Positions 15,965 through 23,132 of a DNA stretch of 39,496 nt are shown in pieces. Each line of letters opens with the position of its first letter. The first letter of the stretch is position 1. The position numbers and the translations under genes are program-made. Source of the DNA: Thermoleophilia bacterium (GTDB lineage: Bacteria > Actinomycetota > Thermoleophilia > Gaiellales > Gaiellaceae); NCBI GenBank assembly GCA_017882605.1, contig JADGPE010000011.1, positions 1 through 39,496 on the forward strand, given 5' to 3'. The notes beneath the pieces were generated by a model that saw only the letters and a list, made by a program, of their open reading frames with translations, ran no database searches and was not told the DNA's origin.

Positions 15965-15970
15965 ACCTCC
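15965..15970 (-). promoter_or_regulatory. Shine-Dalgarno that fixes the start of the minus-strand VOC gene
   Basis: GGAGGT on the minus strand, 5 bases before ATG 15959. It is one of the few consensus ribosome-binding sites in the window. Confidence 0.6.
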
Positions 15971-16129
15971 ACTAGTTGGTTCCGACTCGCCAAGTGTCCG
16001 ACCTTTGCGGGGTGCCGTCAACTCGCCGCGCAGGATCGACACCACTTGCACCCGAACGATTCTCGAGTCGCGGGTTCACGGCCGGGCCGCTCCTTGGCCA
16101 GTCACAGCTCGAGTCGAGTGGCCGATCGT

Positions 16130-16158
16130 TTGGATCTGGCAACGTCGCCGTGTAGCGT
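16130..16158 (+). promoter_or_regulatory. Full -35/-10 promoter of the plus-strand VOC gene
   Basis: TTGGAT (16130-16135) and TAGCGT (16153-16158) are separated by 17 bases, the optimal sigma-70 spacing. The -10 ends 6 bases before GTG 16165, so the transcript would begin at or next to the start codon. The rest of the 205-bp divergent gap shows nothing recognisable. Confidence 0.5.
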
Positions 16159-16164
16159 CGTCTC

Positions 16165-16548
16165 GTGGCTACGTTGAACGCGATCGGCATCGCAGTCTCG
16201 GATCTGCGCCGCTCGATCGACTTCTACCGGCTGCTTGGGGCCGATCTTCCAGAGGATCCGGCAGAGGGTCACGTCGAGGCGACGATGCCGAACGGGATGC
16301 GGCTGATGTTCGACGCGGAGGAGGTCATCCGGAGCTTCAGCCCCAACTGGACGCGTGCGACCGGCAACCAGGTGTCGCTCGCGTTTGAATGCGCAAGCCC
16401 CGCCGAAGTCGACGAGGTGTATGCGCGGGTCATCGCGGCGGGTTTCGAAGGCGAGCAGGAACCGTGGGACGCGGATTGGGGCCAGCGGTACGCGTTGCTC
16501 GGCGACCCCGACGGTGTGCGGGTCAACCTGTACGCACGACTCACCTGA
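16165..16548 (+). CDS. VOC family protein (bleomycin-resistance/glyoxalase-like)
   Basis: A 127-aa protein with the two beta-alpha-beta-beta-beta modules of the VOC fold. It starts LNAIGIAVSDLRRSIDFYRLLG, continues with NQVSLAFECASPAEVDEV, and ends YALLGDPDGVRVNLYA. The DPDG turn is intact. Some bleomycin-resistance-like and lactoylglutathione-lyase-like proteins have this length, but no substrate can be named. The GTG start sits 6 bases after a well-formed promoter. Confidence 0.82.
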   Translation: MATLNAIGIAVSDLRRSIDFYRLLGADLPEDPAEGHVEATMPNGMRLMFDAEEVIRSFSPNWTRATGNQVSLAFECASPAEVDEVYARVIAAGFEGEQEPWDADWGQRYALLGDPDGVRVNLYARLT

Positions 16549-16622
16549 TCGAGCCCTTGTCGGTCCTGGCCGGCGCGTCTTCAGACGCGGAGCCTGGATC
16601 CTGCGAGAGGCTGCCATTCTGG

Positions 16623-16628
16623 GATACT
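16623..16628 (+). promoter_or_regulatory. -10 box of the cNMP-binding gene
   Basis: GATACT ends 7 bases before ATG 16636. It matches the TATAAT consensus at four of six positions. Confidence 0.35.
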
Positions 16629-16635
16629 CGCCAGG

Positions 16636-16983
16636 ATGATCCCTGAGGACCTGCGCCTGCTCGAGACGGTCGGCGCCGAGGCGGAAGTCGCTGCCGGGCA
16701 GGTCTTGATCGAGCGTGGGCAGAACGGCGCCGGCCTCTACGTGATCGTCGAGGGCACGGTCGCGGTTGAGGCGCCGGAAGGGACGCGAGAGCTCGGACCG
16801 GGGGCCTTCATCGGCGAGCGCGCCCTGCTCTCTCTCGACGGAAAGCGAACAGCACGCGTGCGGGCGACGACCGACGTCCGCGTGCTCGCCGTCGGCCGCA
16901 CCGAGTTCGAGCGGCTTTGCGCCGGCGATCCCGCTTTCGCGCGGCGCATCGGCGGTGAGCTAGAGTCCGGGCATGCTTCGTAG
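16636..16983 (+). CDS. Stand-alone cyclic-nucleotide-binding domain protein
   Basis: A 115-aa protein consisting of a single CRP-like cyclic-nucleotide-binding domain. It shows the beta-roll (VAAGQVLIERGQNGAGLYVIVEG), a phosphate-binding cassette (GERALLSLDGKRTARVRA, with Gly-Glu and Arg-Thr-Ala) and a final helix (RTEFERLCAGDPAFARRI). The key Glu and Arg are present, so cAMP or a similar nucleotide may bind. No DNA-binding or catalytic domain is attached, so it must act through a partner; the downstream 69-aa gene, which overlaps by 11 bases, is the obvious candidate. Confidence 0.85.
   Translation: MIPEDLRLLETVGAEAEVAAGQVLIERGQNGAGLYVIVEGTVAVEAPEGTRELGPGAFIGERALLSLDGKRTARVRATTDVRVLAVGRTEFERLCAGDPAFARRIGGELESGHAS
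16961..16966 (+). promoter_or_regulatory. -10 box for the 69-aa gene, inside the cNMP-binding gene
   Basis: TAGAGT ends 6 bases before ATG 16973. It would allow independent leaderless expression of the small gene. Confidence 0.35.
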
Positions 16984-17182
16984 TCTTTGGAACAAGCTCG
17001 TCGGGCACGAGGAGCGTGCCGCCGAGCGGCGTGAGACCGAGCTGGAGCAGATGAGCCCGGCGGAGCGCCGCTTCTCGACCGAGAGCGTCGACGACATCGC
17101 CGCGGACCAAGTCGCCGGCGAGCATCTCGGCGGCGTCGATTCCGCTTCGGGCCTCGGCGGGAACGAAACGCCTCCGCGCTGA
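16973..17182 (+). CDS. Small charged hypothetical protein
   Basis: A 69-aa soluble, highly charged protein. The N-terminal half (LWNKLVGHEERAAERRETEL) is predicted helical, possibly a coiled coil, with a following SPAERRFSTESVDDIAADQ segment. The C-terminus is Gly/Ser-rich and disordered. It has no cysteine and no membrane span. It overlaps the end of the cyclic-nucleotide-binding gene and also has its own -10 box, so it may work with that domain. I do not recognise the family. Confidence 0.55.
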   Translation: MLRSLWNKLVGHEERAAERRETELEQMSPAERRFSTESVDDIAADQVAGEHLGGVDSASGLGGNETPPR

Positions 17183-17189
17183 GTCGCGC

Positions 17190-18017
17190 TCAGACGGAGA
17201 TCAGCGCGACGCCGGCGAGCGTCAGCACGATCCCTGCGCGCTGCATCGGAGCGACACGCTCGCGGAGAACGGCGGCTGCGAGCAGCACGGTCACGACCGG
17301 GTAGAGGGAAGCAAGCACGGCGGTCAAACTGACGAGCCCGTGGCCGGACGACGCTGCGAACAGCACGTTCCCGATCGTGTCGCCGATGCCAACCGCGACG
17401 ACGATCGTCAGGTCGCGTGGTGTGAGCCGCAGAGAGGGCCTCCGCGCGGCGACCGCCCCGGCGACGATCACCAGCGCGGTCGTCCGGAAGACGAGCGAGG
17501 CCCACCAGAAGTCGACCTTGCCGGCGGCGTGCATCCACGGGAAGTAGAAGCCGAACCCGAGCGCGGCGAGGAGCGCCAGACCGACACCCGCCGCAACGCG
17601 GCGCTGCCCCTCATGGTGCTCGACCGAGGCGAGGCCGACCCCGAGGAGCGCGCAGGCGATGCCGGCGATCTGCGCGGGCGATGGGTTGTCGCCCGTCGCG
17701 ATGCCGAAGACGACCGGGATGACGGCGGAGACGCCGGCGATCGGTGCGACGACGCTCATCGCGCCGGTTGCCATCCCCCGGTAGTACGCGAAGAGCCCGA
17801 GCATTCCACCGAACGACGCACAGATCGCGAACAGCACCGCCCAGCCTGCAGGCCCGTCGCCGCGGATCGCGATCGCGAGCACGAGCGCAAGCACACCGCC
17901 GACCTGCGCCCAGAAGAGGACGCGCAGGATTCCGAGCGCCCGGCTGATCAGCGGACCGACGAAGTCGGCGATGCCCCACGCGAGGCTCGCGCCGAGCGCG
18001 AGCAGAAGCGGGGTCAA
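17190..18017 (-). CDS. EamA/DMT family transporter
   Basis: A 275-aa membrane protein with ten hydrophobic segments and the duplicated EamA architecture. The first repeat runs from LLLALGASLAWGIADFVGP to about GVGLASVEHHEG; the second starts at VAAGVGLALLAALGFGFYF and ends LTLAGVALISV. Family members export amino acids, sugars or drugs; the substrate here is unknown. Start TTG 18017 overlaps the upstream YhaM stop (TTGA), so expression is coupled. The frame is open further upstream, but that part is antisense-like and Arg-rich. It is the last gene of a three-gene minus-strand operon. Confidence 0.85.
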   Translation of the reverse strand: MTPLLLALGASLAWGIADFVGPLISRALGILRVLFWAQVGGVLALVLAIAIRGDGPAGWAVLFAICASFGGMLGLFAYYRGMATGAMSVVAPIAGVSAVIPVVFGIATGDNPSPAQIAGIACALLGVGLASVEHHEGQRRVAAGVGLALLAALGFGFYFPWMHAAGKVDFWWASLVFRTTALVIVAGAVAARRPSLRLTPRDLTIVVAVGIGDTIGNVLFAASSGHGLVSLTAVLASLYPVVTVLLAAAVLRERVAPMQRAGIVLTLAGVALISV

Positions 18018-18826
18018 TCGACCCGGCGGGTCTGTGCGACCGCGTCGAGTTGGTTCGCGTGGTACAGCACCGCCGCCTCCGCGGTGCGCGCTCCGCGCAC
18101 GTCGTGGTGCACCGCGACGCAGTGCAAGAGCTCTGCCAGCTGGCCGGAGGTGAGCCCCGCAGCGCGCTCCTCGATCACGCGCAGGCCGAGGTGCACGTGG
18201 CCGAGCAGACGGCCCTCGTCGGTGACGGCGAACGCAGGGCCGCGGCCGAGCTCGATCGTTCGGCCGACGTCGTGCAGGAGGGCCGCCGCGAGCAGCAGGT
18301 CGGGACGAAGGCGCGGATGGAGCTGCGACGTCTCGCGGCAAAGTGTCGCGACGCCGACCGTGTGCTCGAGCAGTCCGCCCGCGTAGGAGTGGTGGTCGCC
18401 GGCGGTCGCCGGAAACGCGCCGAGCTCGCAGTCCGCGAGGACCGCCCGCACCGTCGCCGTCAAGCCAGGATGGGTGACGTCGGCGACCAGGAACTCGAGG
18501 AACCCCGCAAGCTCGTTTTCGTCCCGGCGCATCGACGGCGTCAGCGAGGCTGGATCGACGTCCGCCGCCTCCAGCGTGCGCACGTCGAGCTGCAGCCGGT
18601 CGCGGAACTTCTCCACGCGGCCGAGCACACGCACGGCATCGCCTTCGCCGAAGCGCCCGTCGAGAAGCTCCACGTCCTTCCAGACGCGCGCCTCGATCGT
18701 CCCCGTCGAGTCGACAAGCTCCAGTGCGAGGTACGTCGCGCCCGACTTGGTGCGAAGCTTGCGCTTCAGGCGCACCGCGTAGATGCCCTCGACGACCCGG
18801 TCCTCTGTCAGCTCCGCGATCGTCAT
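18014..18826 (-). CDS. yhaM: 3'-5' exoribonuclease YhaM family (OB fold plus HD domain)
   Basis: A 270-aa protein. Residues about 10-88 form an OB nucleic-acid-binding domain (LRTKSGATYLALELVDSTG, IEARVWKD). Residues about 140-265 form an HD phosphohydrolase domain with His155 (GLLEH), the His185-Asp186 pair (LLHDVGRT), His210, His240/241 and Asp261. In Bacillus and staphylococci such proteins trim RNA 3' ends with Mn2+. Length is slightly below the roughly 310 aa of Bacillus YhaM. ATG 18826 follows TAGGCT at 6 bases. The gene overlaps the EamA transporter. Confidence 0.87.
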   Translation of the reverse strand: MTIAELTEDRVVEGIYAVRLKRKLRTKSGATYLALELVDSTGTIEARVWKDVELLDGRFGEGDAVRVLGRVEKFRDRLQLDVRTLEAADVDPASLTPSMRRDENELAGFLEFLVADVTHPGLTATVRAVLADCELGAFPATAGDHHSYAGGLLEHTVGVATLCRETSQLHPRLRPDLLLAAALLHDVGRTIELGRGPAFAVTDEGRLLGHVHLGLRVIEERAAGLTSGQLAELLHCVAVHHDVRGARTAEAAVLYHANQLDAVAQTRRVD

Positions 18827-18832
18827 GGCAGG

Positions 18833-18838
18833 AGCCTA
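18833..18838 (-). promoter_or_regulatory. -10 box of yhaM
   Basis: On the minus strand TAGGCT ends 6 bases before ATG 18826. Its TAG is also the stop codon of the upstream gene at 18836. Confidence 0.4.
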
Positions 18839-19555
18839 GCTCCGCGTCCAGATGCGAAAGCCCTCCTCATCGCGGCCGTCACCGACCTCCTCGAGCACGG
18901 CCGCGGCCTCCTTGCGACGCCAGCCGAGCGCGCCGCCGAGGTCGGCGGCCGTGAGCTCGCCCGTCCGGTCGAGCACGAGGCGGGCCAGATCGCGCCGTGC
19001 CTCCTCCCGGGACGGCCTTTCTTGCGGCAGCGGCCACTTCCGCTCGACCAGTTCGTGCGCGAGCGCTCCCCAGGGGCCGTCCTGCTCCACCAGATGCGAG
19101 TTCGTGAGCACAAGCGTGTGATGCAGCGACGCGATCGCCTTGTCGACCTCCTTCTTGACGAGGCCCGTCGCCTCTCGCAGCTGCGGGCCGGTCAGCGGCC
19201 CGGCGGCGCGGATCGTCTCTGCAACCTGCAGCTCGGTGCCCTCAGGCGGTTCGCCGTTGGCGGCAACGAGCGTCGGCACGAGTCGCGGCGCCACGCACGT
19301 CGCCACCCTTGCGAGGTGCTTGCCGACGCAAACGAGCCCCGCCGCCGGCAACTCGTCCTTGGCGCCCCAGAGGAACCCCATCTCCTCGCTCCAGCGCACG
19401 AACGTCCCGTCTGGCTCGCGAATCGCCCAGTTGCGCTCCGGGCTGCCATTCACCTGCTCCCAGAGCGACGGCAGCACCACGTCCGCCTTCGGCAGGAGCA
19501 GCGCGAGGCCGACCTCGTCGACGAAGGCTGCTGCTTCCTCCAGCGTGCGCACCAC
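18836..19555 (-). CDS. Winged-helix protein, AlkZ-related
   Basis: A 239-aa soluble protein. The start (TLEEAAAFVDEVGLALLLP, then LPSLWEQVNG) is reminiscent of the AlkZ-related proteins, which in turn resemble HTH_42/AlkZ-type DNA crosslink glycosylases. Later, GPLTGPQLREATGLVKKEV and GELTAADLGGALGWRRKE look like successive winged helix-turn-helix units. The catalytic QxD-type motif of AlkZ is not evident, so activity is doubtful. The start is GTG 19555 (or 19552). It is divergent from the DUF1015 gene by only 18 bp. Co-transcription with yhaM, 9 bp downstream, suggests a nucleic-acid role. Family assignment is from memory and moderate. Confidence 0.6.
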   Translation of the reverse strand: MVRTLEEAAAFVDEVGLALLLPKADVVLPSLWEQVNGSPERNWAIREPDGTFVRWSEEMGFLWGAKDELPAAGLVCVGKHLARVATCVAPRLVPTLVAANGEPPEGTELQVAETIRAAGPLTGPQLREATGLVKKEVDKAIASLHHTLVLTNSHLVEQDGPWGALAHELVERKWPLPQERPSREEARRDLARLVLDRTGELTAADLGGALGWRRKEAAAVLEEVGDGRDEEGFRIWTRS

Positions 19556-19560
19556 GATCT

Positions 19561-19568
19561 CTAGTCTG
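19561..19568. promoter_or_regulatory. Shared divergent -10 element
   Basis: The 18-bp gap between starts 19555 (minus) and 19574 (plus) holds TAGTCT on plus (19562-19567, 6 bases before GTG) and CAGACT on minus (7 bases before GTG). The two overlap almost entirely, as at rarA. Confidence 0.4.
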
Positions 19569-19573
19569 CAGGA

Positions 19574-20602
19574 GTGCCGACCGTCAGGCCATTTCGCGCA
19601 CTGCGCTACGACCCGGCGGTCGCAGGCCCGCTCGAGCAGCTCGTCGCGCCACCCTACGACGTGATCTCCGACGCGCAACGGCTCGAGTACCTCGCGCGCA
19701 GCCCGTACAACGTCGTTCACCTGACGCTGCCCGACTCCGAGCACGAGGCGGCCCGCGACCTGGCCGACTGGCGCGAGCGGGGCGTGCTCGCCCAGGCGCC
19801 CGACGGGTACTGGTGGGTCGCCCAGGACTACACCGGTCCCGACGGGGTCGCGCGCACCCGCGAGGGCGTCGCCGCGTCCGTGCCCGCAGTTCCCTACGAG
19901 GACGGCCAGATCCTGCCACACGAGCGCACGCATGCCGGCCCGAAGGAGGGGCGCCTCCGTCTCCTGCGCGCGACGAGGACACAACTCGAGCCGATCTTCC
20001 TGATCTACGACGCCGATCCCCTGTTCGAGCGGCCGGCGGGCGAACCTGCCACCGACGTCACCGAAGGCGGCGTCCGGACGCGCATGTGGCCGATCCAAGC
20101 CGACGAGCTCGAGGTGGGCACGCCGCTCCTGATCGCCGACGGCCATCACCGCTACGAGACTGCGCTCGCCTACCGGCTCGAGCATCCGGAGGCGACGCAC
20201 ACGTTCGCGATCCTGGTCTCGTCGCGCGCACCTGGGCTCGAGATCTTCCCGACCCACCGAGTCGTGCAGCAGGTCGGCGAGGTGCCCGGCGAGCGGGTCG
20301 AGGCGCCCGACGGTGGCGTGACGCTGTATCGCGACGGGATGTTCACGCGCATCGCGACGGACGACGACTTCGGTCCCCGCGTCGTCGAGTCGCTCGCGCC
20401 CGAGGGGGTCTCGTACACCGCGTCTGCCGACGAAGCAGTCGCCACGGTCGACCGTGGCCAGGCCACGGCCGCGTTCCTACTCGAGCCGGTCACCGTCGAG
20501 CAGGTCGCGCGCTTCGCGCACGCCGGCGAGACGATGCCGCAGAAGTCGACGTTCTTCTTCCCGAAGCTCACCTCCGGACTGTTGTTTTTCGAAATTGGCT
20601 GA
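19574..20602 (+). CDS. DUF1015 family protein (SerK-like)
   Basis: A 342-aa member of the DUF1015 family. Diagnostic motifs are RPFRALRYD at the start, APPYDVIS, PHERTHAGPKEGRL and the hallmark ADGHHRYETAL. An archaeal member, SerK, is an ADP-dependent free L-serine kinase; bacterial members are mostly untested, so kinase activity is an inference. The GHHR motif would hold the catalytic residues. The start is GTG 19574 with an upstream TAGTCT. The stop overlaps the next gene by 8 bases. Codon use is uniform with the neighbours. Confidence 0.85.
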   Translation: MPTVRPFRALRYDPAVAGPLEQLVAPPYDVISDAQRLEYLARSPYNVVHLTLPDSEHEAARDLADWRERGVLAQAPDGYWWVAQDYTGPDGVARTREGVAASVPAVPYEDGQILPHERTHAGPKEGRLRLLRATRTQLEPIFLIYDADPLFERPAGEPATDVTEGGVRTRMWPIQADELEVGTPLLIADGHHRYETALAYRLEHPEATHTFAILVSSRAPGLEIFPTHRVVQQVGEVPGERVEAPDGGVTLYRDGMFTRIATDDDFGPRVVESLAPEGVSYTASADEAVATVDRGQATAAFLLEPVTVEQVARFAHAGETMPQKSTFFFPKLTSGLLFFEIG

Positions 20603-21380
20603 GGACTGGTTGCAGCTGTGTCGCGCCGCACGCGACGACGTCGCGCGCGTGCTCGAGGAGCTGCCCGGCCGGGCCGAGCGCGAGCCGGTGGTCGGGCATG
20701 GTGAAGGCGGCGACGACACCACGGCGATCGACGCCGCCGCCGAGAAGGTGATCCTCGAGCGCTTTCGCGGCGAGGACGTGACGCTCGTCAGCGAGGAGGT
20801 CGGCGTGCTCGGCAACGGGCGCTTCACGGTCGTCGTCGACCCGATCGACGGCTCGCTGAATGCGAAGCGCGGGATCCCGTTCTTCTCGATCTCGATCGCC
20901 GTCGCCGACGGGAACACGATGGACGATGTGCTCTTCGGATACGTCTACGACTTCGGCACCGGCGAGGAGTGGACCGCCTGGCGCGGGGGCGGTGCGTTCC
21001 TGAACGATACGCCGCTGACCGAGCTGCCGAAGGACGAGCTCGAGATCCTCTCGTTCGAGGCGACGACGACCGCGTACGTCTCTGAGAACGCCGCGTGCTT
21101 CGACGGGGTGGCGCACCGGCTGCGCATCATGGGGTCGCTCGCGATCACGCTCTGCCATCTCGCCGCCGGTCGGGTCGACGGCGTTGTCTCACTCAAGGGA
21201 GCACGGTCGGTCGACATCGCGGCCGCGCAGTTGCTCGTGCGCGAGCGGGGGCTCTCGATCGAGCTTCCCGAGGCGCCGCCGTTCGGAGCGGCCCCTCTCG
21301 ACCTCGTCGCGCGTTCGCGTGTCGTCGCAGCCTTGAACGCGGAGCTCTCCGGCCGGCTGTCGGCTGCGCTGCTCGGCTGA
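20595..21380 (+). CDS. Inositol monophosphatase family protein
   Basis: A 261-aa Mg2+-dependent, Li+-sensitive-type phosphatase (inositol-1-phosphatase/FBPase IV/CysQ superfamily). Motifs: GDDTTAIDAAAEKVI, the SEE metal site, DPIDGSLN followed by GIPFFSISIA, and SVDIAAAQLL in place of the usual WDxAA. The GIPFFSIS context resembles archaeal-type dual IMPase/FBPases, so fructose-1,6-bisphosphate or an inositol phosphate may be the substrate. TTG 20595 is the probable start, overlapping DUF1015 by 8 bases. Coupling to a SerK-like protein suggests phosphorylated-metabolite turnover. Confidence 0.85.
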   Translation: MAEDWLQLCRAARDDVARVLEELPGRAEREPVVGHGEGGDDTTAIDAAAEKVILERFRGEDVTLVSEEVGVLGNGRFTVVVDPIDGSLNAKRGIPFFSISIAVADGNTMDDVLFGYVYDFGTGEEWTAWRGGGAFLNDTPLTELPKDELEILSFEATTTAYVSENAACFDGVAHRLRIMGSLAITLCHLAAGRVDGVVSLKGARSVDIAAAQLLVRERGLSIELPEAPPFGAAPLDLVARSRVVAALNAELSGRLSAALLG

Positions 21381-21385
21381 GGCGG

Positions 21386-21391
21386 TACCCT
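21386..21391 (+). promoter_or_regulatory. -10 box of the Mrp gene
   Basis: TACCCT ends 6 bases before GTG 21398, with no Shine-Dalgarno in the 17-bp gap. Confidence 0.4.
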
Positions 21392-21397
21392 CGAACC

Positions 21398-22459
21398 GTG
21401 CCCACCCGCGAGGAGATCCTGGCAGCGCTCGGCCGTGTGATCGACCCCGAGCTGCGCCGCCCGGTCACCGAGCTGGACATGGTCCGGGAGGTCACGATCG
21501 AAGGGTCGGAGGTCTTGGTCACGATCGCGCTGACCGTCGTCGGCTGCCCGCTCCGCTCGAGCTTTGAGGATCAGGTCGCCGAGCACGTCGGCTCGCTGCC
21601 CGGCGTCTCGAAGGTCACCCTCCAGTTCGACGTCATGTCACCCGACGAACGCGCGGCCCTGACGACGAAGCTGCGCGGCGGCGTCGAGTCGAAGGGCATC
21701 CGGCTCTCCCCGAAGACCCGCGTGCTCGCCGTCGCCTCGGGCAAGGGCGGAGTCGGCAAGTCGTCGTTGACCGTGAATCTCGCCGCGGCGCTTGCGGCGC
21801 TGGGACGCGAGGTCGGCGTCCTCGACGCCGACATCTACGGGCACTCGATCCCGCACATGCTCGGCGTGGCGCAGAAGCCCGTGGTCGTCGACGAGATGAT
21901 CGTGCCGCCGGTCGCGCACGACCTGCGGTTGATGTCGATCGGGTTCTTCCTGGACGACAACCAGCCGGTGATGTGGCGCGGGCCGATGTTGCACCGCGCC
22001 CTCGAGCAGTTCCTGCAGGATGTGCACTGGGGTGAGCTCGACGTCCTCGTCGTCGACATGCCGCCCGGGACGGGCGACGTCTCGATCTCGCTCGGGCAGC
22101 TGCTGCCGCGGGCGGAGGTGGTGATCGTGACGACGCCCCAGCCGCTCGCGCAGGAGGTAGCGTCGCGTGCCGCGGTCATGGCGCAGAAGACCGGCATGCG
22201 GGTCGTCGGGGTGATCGAGAACATGACGTCGGAGATCTTCGGCGCGGGCGGAGGCGCCAACCTCGCGGCCGAGCTCGGCGTGCCGATGTTGGGCAGTGTT
22301 CCACTCGACGCACGCTTGCGCGAGGCAGCAGACGCCGGCGTCCCGCTGGTCGTGAGCGATCCCGACTGCGAGCCCGCACGGGCGATCACCGAGCTTGCGC
22401 GGGCGATCGACGAGAGCCGTGCGGGCGGATTCACGAGCACGCTCCCGCTGGTCTCGTAA
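21398..22459 (+). CDS. mrp: Mrp/ApbC-family P-loop ATPase (Fe-S cluster carrier-like)
   Basis: A 353-aa protein with an N-terminal MIP18/DUF59 domain (about 1-80, containing VVGCPLRSS) and a ParA-like ATPase domain. The deviant Walker A is GKGGVGKSS (115-123). DADIYGHSIPHMLG, DMPPGTGDV and TTPQPLAQEVASR follow. ApbC/Nbp35 homologues usually carry a CxxC pair after GVxENM that bridges the Fe-S cluster. Here the segment is VIENMTSEIFGAGGGANL, with no cysteines, as I recall for some actinobacterial Mrp proteins. It may use a Cys in the DUF59 domain or have another cargo. GTG 21398 is set by the conserved start and the upstream -10. Confidence 0.9.
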   Translation: MPTREEILAALGRVIDPELRRPVTELDMVREVTIEGSEVLVTIALTVVGCPLRSSFEDQVAEHVGSLPGVSKVTLQFDVMSPDERAALTTKLRGGVESKGIRLSPKTRVLAVASGKGGVGKSSLTVNLAAALAALGREVGVLDADIYGHSIPHMLGVAQKPVVVDEMIVPPVAHDLRLMSIGFFLDDNQPVMWRGPMLHRALEQFLQDVHWGELDVLVVDMPPGTGDVSISLGQLLPRAEVVIVTTPQPLAQEVASRAAVMAQKTGMRVVGVIENMTSEIFGAGGGANLAAELGVPMLGSVPLDARLREAADAGVPLVVSDPDCEPARAITELARAIDESRAGGFTSTLPLVS

Positions 22460-22469
22460 CGCCGGCGTC

Positions 22470-23132
22470 ATGGCGGCGGCTGCGTTCTTCGATCTCGACC
22501 GCACCGTGATCCGCCGTTCGTCCGTGCTCGCGCTGGCCGGCTCGTTCAGGCGCCGCGGCCTCATCTCTCGGCTGGACCTCGTCAAGTCGGCGTTCTGGCA
22601 GGCACTCTTCATTGCGCGTGGAGCGAGCGCCGAACGTGTTCGCGCCGCCGCCGAGGACGGGATGAAGATCCTCGCGGGCTTCTCGGTCGCCGACATGCGG
22701 AGTCTCGTCGGCGACTCGATGGAGCCGGTCCTGCGGCCCCTCGTCTACGACGAGCCTTTGCATCTCCTGCGCCGCCACCGCGAGCGCGGCGAGAAGGTGT
22801 TCATCGTCTCGGCCACGCTGCAGGAGATCGTCGAGCACATCGCCGGCGACCTCGGCTTCGACGGCGCCATCGGCTCGACGTGCGAGGTTGTCGACGGCGT
22901 CTACACGGGCCGTTCACTGCGGGCTGCGCACGGCGAGGGCAAGGCAGCAGCCGTGCGCGAGCTCGCCGCCGCCGAGGGCTTCGATCTGGCGGAGTGCACC
23001 GCCTACTCGGATTCCTACAGCGACGTGCCGTTCCTCGAGGCCGTCGGTCATCCCGTCGCCGTCAACCCGGACCGCAAGCTGCGGCGGATCGCGCGCGCTC
23101 GAGGGTGGCCGGTGATGGACTTTGCGGCCTGA
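22470..23132 (+). CDS. HAD-IB family phosphatase (SerB/CicA-like)
   Basis: A 220-aa haloacid-dehalogenase-fold phosphatase. Motif I is FFDLDRTVI (nucleophile Asp), motif II is IVSATLQ, the lysine is in GEGKAAAV, and motif IV is YSDSYSDVPFLE with the aspartates that bind Mg2+. The ending HPVAVNPDRKLRRIA, then RGWPV, is typical of the HAD-IB subgroup often annotated as phosphoserine-phosphatase-like or lysophospholipid-related. The actual substrate is unknown. ATG 22470 lies 10 bp after mrp. The next gene overlaps its end by 11 bases. Confidence 0.87.
   Translation: MAAAAFFDLDRTVIRRSSVLALAGSFRRRGLISRLDLVKSAFWQALFIARGASAERVRAAAEDGMKILAGFSVADMRSLVGDSMEPVLRPLVYDEPLHLLRRHRERGEKVFIVSATLQEIVEHIAGDLGFDGAIGSTCEVVDGVYTGRSLRAAHGEGKAAAVRELAAAEGFDLAECTAYSDSYSDVPFLEAVGHPVAVNPDRKLRRIARARGWPVMDFAA

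Noticed and set aside
15579-16548. The two divergent VOC genes as a recent duplication
   Set aside because: They share only the generic fold landmarks (DPDG turn); the sequences are too different for recent duplication.
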